Assembly: GCA_029339505.1 (NCBI GenBank)
Contig: JAQISU010000119.1
Location: 1,926,501 to 1,990,500 of the forward strand
Direction: 5' to 3'
Origin: Unio delphinus
Taxonomy: Eukaryota > Mollusca > Bivalvia > Unionida > Unionidae
Length of the DNA stretch: 64,000 nucleotides
Each line of letters opens with the position of its first letter. Position 1 is the stretch's first letter. Position numbers and translations under genes: made by a program. The notes under the pieces are model-generated. The model was not told where the DNA came from, made no database searches, and saw nothing but the letters and a program-made list of their open reading frames with translations. Positions 57,632 through 64,000 of the stretch are shown one piece after another.

Positions 57632-59056
57632 ATGTTCGAAAGGTCACCTGATCCAGCATTTGATATAGACGCCCCAGTCCCCAAGAATGATTCTGTACGC
57701 GATTATCAATATTACGCCTATCATGCCATAGACTCAAATAGTCGAGCAAGAATTGATCTTCAAGTCCATGATACCAGTAGATACTTTTTACCCTGTGAAG
57801 CATTTATTGAAGTAGAAGGAGAGATTATACGAACAAATGATACAGAGTATCCAGCTGGTACTCATGTCGGTTTTGTCAATAATGGTATTATGGCGCTATT
57901 TGAGAGTGCTAAATATCTCATTGATGGAAAAGAAATTGAGTCCATAGATCGTGAAGTTGATGTGGCCACAACAATCATAGGGTTAGCGAGATATTCTGAT
58001 GATTATACCAGATCAGCGGGTCCATCTATGATGTTTGCAAAAGATGGTAAGAATACCGCTGGAGGAAATCAATTTATTATAAGACGACCAAATGATCGTG
58101 CTGCTCCTCCTGCTCCTGCTGGTATCGAGGATATGATTATAAACAACGATTCTAATTTCAATCTAGGAGCTGCAACACGAAACGCAATGTTGCAAGGAGC
58201 GCGTAAATCATTTTCATGCGCGATTCCACTGCATCACATATTTGGATTCTGTAGAAACGTCCGAAAAGTTATTTATGGAGCGAAGCATACAGTATCGCTT
58301 GTACGAAGGAGTGATGATAACGACGCAATTTGGAGGATTCCAGCAGACATTGCACATCCAGATGCTGATGCCGGTAAAGTCAATTTAACAAAAATATCAT
58401 TGTGGATGCCAGTGTTGACTCCAGCAATCACCGCAGAACAACGACTACTATCATTTATGGACCAAGGAGGAAAGTCGTTGTTGAGTTGGCTAACCGTGAG
58501 TACAGATGTGAAGCAATCAAACATCAACGGGTTATTCACTTGGAACCTAGCATCAAAACAAGGCGTTTCTGCGCCACGACATATATTTATTGCGTTACAG
58601 GATAACACACGAGTTGGCAATCAACAACGAAGTCATATGATATTTGATCAATTAGGTGTGAAAGACGTCTCACTGAGAATAAACGGCCAGCAGGAACCAT
58701 CTGAGGATATACAACTTAATTACACAGAAAATCATATTGCACGAGTTTATCATCGTCTGTTGTCATTTATGGCACGCGATCAAAATGTGGATACTGGTTT
58801 GCAAATATCACAATATGATTTTAAAAATCTGTATCCGATCTATTACTTCTCACTGGAACATCTCGATTTGATGAGACAGTCAGTTGTTGATATACACTTT
58901 AGAGCTAATGTGACTCGTCCTGATGGTGCTCCTGGTGGTCCTCCTGCTATTGCTGATTATAGAGCGGTTGCTGTCATTCTCAGTGATAAATCAATGCTAC
59001 TCGAAGGTGTTGGTGGAAGAATGAGAGTGGTAGATGCCCCAGTAGAAAATCTTTGA
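57632..59056 (+). CDS. Major capsid protein, double jelly roll (element C)
   Basis: 474 aa, intact. Conserved blocks: VRDYQYYAYHAIDSNSRARI, IEVEGEI, IPLHHIFGFCRNVRKVIYG, SLVRRSDDNDAIWRI, LYPIYYFSLEHLDLMRQS and AVAVILSDKSM. These are the hallmarks of the Polinton/adintovirus hexon-like capsid protein, which trimerises into pseudo-hexameric capsomers. Length is close to that usual for the group. It is the best-preserved gene of the element. Confidence 0.95.
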   Translation: MFERSPDPAFDIDAPVPKNDSVRDYQYYAYHAIDSNSRARIDLQVHDTSRYFLPCEAFIEVEGEIIRTNDTEYPAGTHVGFVNNGIMALFESAKYLIDGKEIESIDREVDVATTIIGLARYSDDYTRSAGPSMMFAKDGKNTAGGNQFIIRRPNDRAAPPAPAGIEDMIINNDSNFNLGAATRNAMLQGARKSFSCAIPLHHIFGFCRNVRKVIYGAKHTVSLVRRSDDNDAIWRIPADIAHPDADAGKVNLTKISLWMPVLTPAITAEQRLLSFMDQGGKSLLSWLTVSTDVKQSNINGLFTWNLASKQGVSAPRHIFIALQDNTRVGNQQRSHMIFDQLGVKDVSLRINGQQEPSEDIQLNYTENHIARVYHRLLSFMARDQNVDTGLQISQYDFKNLYPIYYFSLEHLDLMRQSVVDIHFRANVTRPDGAPGGPPAIADYRAVAVILSDKSMLLEGVGGRMRVVDAPVENL

Positions 59057-59105
59057 ACGATTTTTCTCGATTTTTCATTGAATTAGAATCAATCAATTAT
59101 ATATA

Positions 59106-59645
59106 ATGTCATATAGTGTTATTAGTGTTACGTTAACTCCTGGTCAAATCAAAAAATTGCAATCAGAATCGGCTAAAAAATGTGGAACCACAATCACGTT
59201 GAAACCCAACCAAATGACTGGTGGTGCAAATAAATTATCGCTGACAACTCGTCAGGTGAAACATTTAAATGATGCTTTCAAGGATAAAAAAGGGGTTCAG
59301 ATTACTCTCTCTGCGGCTGCTATTAAACATATGATGAAAACGGGTGGTATATTTCCATTGTTAGCTGCAATACCAGCATTGATTGCAGCAGCAGCCCCAG
59401 CAGTGGCTAAAGCAGCGGCGTTAGGAGCCGTTGGTACTGCAGCAGGAATGGCGTTGAAAAAGGCAGCTGGACAAGGATATAAAAAAAAGAGACGATCCGT
59501 TCAAGGATTGGGTCTAAGACTACCAGGAACCCCGTATTCGTGGTACAGCGGAAAGGGTCTAAGACTACCAGGAACCCCGTATTCATGGTACAGCGGGAGA
59601 TCCGTTCACGGATCAGGCCTGAGACTACCAGGAACGATTTATTAA
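59106..59645 (+). CDS. Ala-rich core/pVI-like protein (element C)
   Basis: 179 aa. N-terminal beta-rich MSYSVISVTLTPGQIKKL, hydrophobic GGIFPLLAAIPALIAAAAPA, basic KKAAGQGYKKKRR. The C-terminal tail has three GLRLPGT units, two of them GLRLPGTPYSWYSG, the last ending in a stop. The hydrophobic segment could be membrane-active. The tail region is also open in the -1 frame, which leads into the protease N-terminus. Adjacent to the protease, so it is a likely substrate (inference). Confidence 0.78.
   Translation: MSYSVISVTLTPGQIKKLQSESAKKCGTTITLKPNQMTGGANKLSLTTRQVKHLNDAFKDKKGVQITLSAAAIKHMMKTGGIFPLLAAIPALIAAAAPAVAKAAALGAVGTAAGMALKKAAGQGYKKKRRSVQGLGLRLPGTPYSWYSGKGLRLPGTPYSWYSGRSVHGSGLRLPGTIY
59507..59640 (+). 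repeat. 45-bp coding repeat in the pVI-like tail
   Basis: The unit 'gggtctaagactaccaggaa' and onward through 'tacagcgg' occurs twice in full and once partly. Element A has one full unit plus the partial, so the array varies between copies. Confidence 0.85.
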
Positions 59646-59665
59646 TTGAGGAGTCTATGATTCCA

Positions 59666-60088
59666 ATGTCCAATTTTGATTTAATGGATGCTGCTAAAAA
59701 ACCAGCGATTAAACATTTCAGAGGTGTTTTTATGAAAGATCAATTACCACATCAACCAAACAAAACTGAAACAGGTATTATTAATCTCGATAACAGCACC
59801 GGACCTGGAACTCACTGGGTTGCATACGCTATTGATCCACGTGGGATTGTCTATTTTGATTCATATGGATTAGCCCCACCAAAAGAATTTATGCGTTACA
59901 TAAAACAATTTCCAATGAAGACTTGGTATTCTACGCTACCAACACAACAAATCAACGACCCACCAATATGCGGCAGTGAAGTATTAAATGTCCTTGACGC
60001 TATTTCAGCATCTAGAAAACCACCTCATATTGTCGTAAATGACTACACCAGCAATCGCTTTTTAGAGAGAGAAAGAGTTTTACAATAA
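59666..60088 (+). CDS. Adenain-type maturation protease (element C)
   Basis: 140 aa from MSNFDLMDAAKKP, open throughout; a longer upstream frame from 59540 overlaps the pVI-like tail. Catalytic candidates are His in GTHWVAYAIDPRG, Asp in YFDSYG and Cys in DPPICGSEVLN, in adenovirus-protease order. It should cleave capsid and core precursors. It is short compared with adenain, a size common among Polinton proteases. Confidence 0.88.
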   Translation: MSNFDLMDAAKKPAIKHFRGVFMKDQLPHQPNKTETGIINLDNSTGPGTHWVAYAIDPRGIVYFDSYGLAPPKEFMRYIKQFPMKTWYSTLPTQQINDPPICGSEVLNVLDAISASRKPPHIVVNDYTSNRFLERERVLQ

Positions 60089-60089
60089 C

Positions 60090-60922
60090 ATGATTGATAT
60101 TTGGGGGAGATCTTTGAAACCCAACCCGATGACACTGCAACCGGGGATATAACAAAAAAAATTAAAGATGAAATCGCTGAGACGTTAAATTTAACAAGTG
60201 TTGACCCGAACGAAATAGTTGTATTTCAGGACAAACAGGGTAAATTGAAATCCAGTGATGTGTCATTGGATGATATTTTAGTTAAACAACGAAACGCAAT
60301 CGAGAACACCGTTGCGTTATTTTCCGATCAGGGTAAACTCAAACCAGGCGTACTTTTTTCGACAATTACAGATCGATTTAAAACTCTCAACGATTCTGCG
60401 TTAGAACTAGCAACACTTCAATCTAAAACCGAAGAACACATAAAACAGTTTACCGCATTTCGTAGAAATATCATTGATAAATTTATTGGAACTACATTCG
60501 ATAAAATTGAACTAAAACTCCCTGATATTAAATAATCCATCGATGAGACGAAAACTTCCATCGAAGACATCAAAGGTGATCTTTCGAGGATGATAACAGC
60601 CATTGAAAAAACAAAAATTCCTCATGAGAAAACCAACAACGTAGTATACACGATCCAACACGGATCATTTGAGTGGACACCTACAAACAACACATTATAT
60701 ATCACTGCAACCGTTAAGGGTATTTATCGATTAACACTAGTAACACCATTGTCTCAATTTAATATTTCATCGTCCAGTTCATCCGGGGTCAATAATACGA
60801 TTTCAACGATCATCGACAAGAATACAACTGAACATTTCACGATCACATCTACTGATAAAAATTTGGTTAAGGTCTCAACAACGTGGTATGTGGAATTCGT
60901 AGCGAATTTAAGTAAATCGTAA
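60090..60922 (+). pseudogene. Fibre-like protein, short form, broken (element C)
   Basis: MIDIWGRSL start, then a one-base loss near 60105-60115. The frame then runs through VDPNEIVVFQDKQGKLK, a short helical region and KLPDIK to a TAA at 60533. After it the open C-terminal beta domain follows (YTIQHGSFEWTP to WYVEFVANL). About 277 codons in total, half of the A version because the NKFFG/TLAEIK shaft modules are missing. Confidence 0.72.
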
Positions 60923-60951
60923 TTGAAAACGATAGCGTATTTAAAATAAAA

Positions 60952-61596
60952 ATGATTTCATCATCGCAATATCGCTATGATCAGGTCAGAGAATATCAAA
61001 CTAGACTCAAAACCCTGTCTGAGGAGTATGCAATGAAAATTAAAAAATATCGCAGGAGAATTACCGCAATTGATGTTACTGTGTACGCTGTGAGTGGTGT
61101 AATCACTGGAGCTGGTATTATACTGTCTTCAGTGACAATGATGGCTCCGATAGCTGTTCCAATTTGCATTTCTGCGGCAACAACAATCGCTGGAATTATT
61201 TCAATAATCACAAAAAAAATATCATCATGCAGCCAACGGAAACTACAAGACTACATAATTCAATTTCATGTTGTGTCCACTGCATGCTCGCAATTATCCT
61301 CATTGATATCGTCATCGCTCGATGATACAATTATATCAGAGAGTGAGTTTTCAGCGATGGTAGATATATATGATTCTGCGATGTCAAAATTAGAAATACA
61401 ACATGAGTATAATAACAATGACAACACAGATGGAATTACTTCAACAAATAGTGGAGAACACGAACCCAGTACAAACAAGCATGATCTCAATAACCTCAAC
61501 GAATCCAGAATTCAGTGTGAATTTCCCCTCTCCGGTCCCAGTGAAGGAGATAGCGCTAGCAAATTTACGAGTATACCACAGTTGGCCATATATTAG
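60952..61596 (+). CDS. Two-helix membrane protein (element C)
   Basis: 214 aa. The hydrophobic hairpin is VYAVSGVITGAGIILSSV and APIAVPICISAATTIAG, followed by KKISSCSQRKLQDY and ISESEFSAM. The last 17 or so residues exceed the A version because the stop moved. It overlaps the penton-like start by about 180 bp in another frame. Confidence 0.74.
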   Translation: MISSSQYRYDQVREYQTRLKTLSEEYAMKIKKYRRRITAIDVTVYAVSGVITGAGIILSSVTMMAPIAVPICISAATTIAGIISIITKKISSCSQRKLQDYIIQFHVVSTACSQLSSLISSSLDDTIISESEFSAMVDIYDSAMSKLEIQHEYNNNDNTDGITSTNSGEHEPSTNKHDLNNLNESRIQCEFPLSGPSEGDSASKFTSIPQLAIY

Positions 61597-62769
61597 GTCA
61601 AAATCATTTGGTGGTCAACAACCCAATAATTCTCTGGTATTTGCAAATAAGAATAAACCCTTAGTACCCCAGACTGGAACGTTGTTTCCATACCAACCGA
61701 ATCATACCAAATCGAACAAATCAATAATGAATTCGCGCGTATAATAAAATCGATTACTGGAAAAGAATCAAAAATAGCTTTAACGGTTCATGAGCCAACA
61801 CTATCATCTGCCATTGAAATAAGCACAGAGGGATACGTCGTAGATATTTATCAGAGTTCTATTAGAACCGTACTAGGATGGCCTGAATTACCACCCCGGG
61901 GAAAAATCGTTGATTTACCAGAACCAAAAAAAACTGATTATGTCACAGACAGGATAAAATCTGATAATCCAATAAGGAGTTATAGAGATTATGACAAATT
62001 GAATTTTTTTCTTGAAACGATAGATACCGTCACTAATAAAAGATACCACACACTTCTACAGAATAAAACCACTGAAAATTTCAGAGCGTTCAATAACGAT
62101 ATTTCGTTGTTGTTAATATCCCTTAAATCCGGTACTCTCACCAGAGACGAATTTATCAGCGTTGTAGAAACATGTAACAAAATCATCAATGATATGGAAA
62201 CATTTCATTCACAAATTATTCAGGGTATATTAGATGACAATATCCCCCTATCGAGAACAACATTTGCAACGAAGTATAATATACGCGTAGAAGATATCCC
62301 CACATTCAAACTACCAGGATATAATATCTTAGAACTACAAAAATCTCTCAGTGATGCCATCGATGTCGGTTTTAAAATAATTCATGATACGTGGAAAAAA
62401 ACAACATCACCGGAAACAACTATCCTGACCCATAATAATGACCCAGATGGTGGTGGCAGGCATATTGCTCCGTTCAATGTGAATATTTCAACGGTGATTG
62501 CGCTCAATTTAGTATGTGATGTTATCGAAGGAAGCTATCAAATTAATCTAGAACGATCAAATCAAGCTCAGCAAGGATATATTTTGTATTCATTTGCACC
62601 AACAGCTCCTCCAGGATTTTTAATAATTGAGTCCCCGGTGAATCCAGTCTATATGCGATGTCATAATAATTCATTAACCAGAATTAATTTCAAACTCACT
62701 GACCAGTCTAATAATCTGATTGATTTACAAGAGGAGGTTTTACAAATTAGTCTATTTGTAAAGTCGTAG
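61418..62769 (+). pseudogene. Penton-like minor capsid protein, one frameshift (element C)
   Basis: MTTQMELLQQIVENTNP start matches A and B. One base is lost at about 61660 in the KNKP region, splitting the first 80 codons from the rest. FSVNFPSPVPVKEIALANL, VLGWPEL and a C-terminal FKLTDQSNNLIDLQEE jelly-roll strand region are clear. The central helical insert differs strongly in sequence from that of A. Last gene before the right TIR. Confidence 0.85.
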
Positions 62770-62796
62770 TGATTTTCGTCCCCCAGACAAGGTCTG

Positions 62797-63136
62797 GAAC
62801 ACGATATCGTATCGGACTGGATCAAATATTCGGTTGAAATCATTTATGATTTTTGTTAACCAGAATTGAAAGTTCTAGCAGCAGAGGGGGTGAGTGACAA
62901 CGACGTTGTAGTCCCTTTTTCCCAAAAAATCGATGGAGGATTTCATTATATTCATTGATTTTTTTTGGACCTGATTTCATTGAAAATGTTGTTTTTTTGA
63001 TTTGATCCTAATCCATGAAACGATATCAGATTCACACACACATTTTGGACCTGATGTCATTGGTTTCATTGTTTTTAAGCGTGATTTCAGTGAAAACTTG
63101 TCTAAAAATGTTGTCTGATTCGCCCCCTCTGCTGCT
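62797..63136 (-). repeat. Element C right terminal inverted repeat
   Basis: Inverted partner of the left TIR, the same 340-bp length, hairpin unit 62877-63136. It starts 28 bp after the penton-like stop and carries a copy of the ATPase 3' codons. Confidence 0.93.
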
Positions 63137-63141
63137 CTATT
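63137..63141. repeat. Target-site duplication of element C, right copy
   Basis: CTATT, matching 48174-48178. Confidence 0.9.
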
Positions 63142-64000
63142 GATCATTTGTTATTGTTAGCATTTTTCACTTTTATCTGGATTATTGTATCTTTGCTGGA
63201 ACAGTCCCATTAAACAAATCTCTTTGGTAGACCTAACCATACCATCTGTCCTTAAGTTAATTGAAGCAAAGTGGACAAACTATTTAAAGTATGTAAGCAT
63301 GTGGCACAAATCTTGCAATTTTGTTTGGATTTAATATCTGTAAAGCCAGACATTAAATGCCTTCTATAGTCTTTACAGTGACTAAAGATGAACTTTCATA
63401 TTTTTGTTGTGTAAAGATATTATAAAGGTGATACTGTTACATTTGAAATTATAAGATAGTAAAAAGCCAAACTATTTAGTGAAATTCAACATATACTTTG
63501 TAAATAATTGTCCTAAAATACATTGGTTTAAAAGGCATGACTTGACAGTCAATTTCAAATTATATGTGTTGGTAATGCTATTAACACAATTTGATAATAG
63601 GTTCATGCCATTTATGCCATTACAGATGCAAGTCCTCAATATTCTTCTACTAAGAATTTGCATAAAAAAACAAACTTCCTATTTATTGTGGCTAAATTAC
63701 GATAATTTAAATTGAAATTTTTGACAAAAAAAATAAAAATACGGAAAGGATTCAGATTTAATTGTTTTACTGTAGCAGTCACTTTTAGAACATATACACT
63801 GTCAATTTTTGTGTGTGTGATCTAGGTTATATACGACTAACAGTTTTATTCTGAGATGTTTTTGAGTTTGCTTCTGAGATATTATTACCAAGTTAAGTAT
63901 GACAGAATGAGCAGGAGTAGCCAACATTATCCTGTATTAGAGTTGAACTTTTTTTCGGGATTTATGCATTAACTTTGTCAAAAAATAAATTTCACCCTGA
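63142..64000. other. Host intergenic DNA, no gene seen
   Basis: AT-rich sequence after the element C target duplication, without recognisable genes or repeats. Confidence 0.5.

Larger units (their letters stand above)
48179..63136 (+). mobile_element. Element C: complete Polinton-like provirus with TIRs and 5-bp TSD
   Basis: 14,958 bp, bounded by 340-bp TIRs that differ at only a handful of positions, so this is probably the youngest insertion. It carries the full gene set. Open: ATPase, major capsid, Cys-rich, 117-aa protein, small basic, pVI-like, protease and membrane genes. Broken by single lesions: integrase, polymerase-helicase, NUMOD/HNH, structural-block, fibre-like and penton-like genes. 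It is therefore endogenised and unlikely to be autonomous as it stands. Confidence 0.95.

Overview
The window is animal nuclear DNA, probably from an aquatic invertebrate. It is AT-rich, has long TA, AAT and TC microsatellites and minisatellites, and contains almost no host coding sequence. What stands out is three related copies of a Polinton/Maverick-type (adintovirus-like) virus-transposon, all in the same orientation. I name them A, B and C. No host species can be assigned from the sequence alone.

Element A (6963-23262, 16.3 kb) and element C (48179-63136, 15.0 kb) are complete from end to end. Each has long terminal inverted repeats (TIRs) beginning AGCAGCAG and exact 5-bp target duplications (ACATA for A, CTATT for C). 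Element B (about 32245-45482) is an older, heavily broken copy. It has lost its left end (TIR and packaging ATPase), where it abuts a decayed DIRS-like retrotransposon fragment (30198-32238), and it shows no TIR on the right.

Shared gene order, left to right: TIR; FtsK/HerA packaging ATPase (-); DUF5679-type zinc ribbon (+) followed in the -1 frame by a virion-type phospholipase A2 (+); DDE integrase (+); a long reverse-strand gene joining a compact family B DNA polymerase, an SF1 helicase and an HNH domain (-), preceded by a tandem-repeat leader; Cys-rich small protein (+); NUMOD4/HNH endonuclease (+); a 110-117 aa unknown protein (+); a structural-block protein (+); a small basic protein (+); double-jelly-roll major capsid protein (+); Ala-rich core/pVI-like protein (+); adenain-type cysteine protease (+); a fibre-like protein of variable length (+); a two-helix membrane protein (+) overlapping the penton-like protein (+); TIR. 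Together these supply protein-primed replication, integration, packaging, capsid maturation, attachment and probably membrane penetration.

All three copies carry disabling mutations and read as endogenised viral copies, not active genomes. C is the least damaged, A has several frameshifts and Trp-to-stop changes, and B is a relic. The most interesting signals are: a canonical A AAA AAC slippery heptamer at the zinc ribbon/phospholipase junction in both A and C; TIRs that are themselves giant inverted repeats, with unrelated hairpin interiors in A and C; an intergenic stem-loop at the same place in A and C built from unrelated sequence; 92-bp repeats carrying TGACGTCA sites in A; a variable repeat array at the polymerase N-terminus; and a fibre-like gene that doubles in length between copies.

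Flanks and spacers (1-6957, 23268-30197, 45483-48173, 63142-64000) are mostly host non-coding DNA with minisatellites, one possible host exon (about 28822-29016) and one decayed reverse-strand coding fragment (about 23690-24045).
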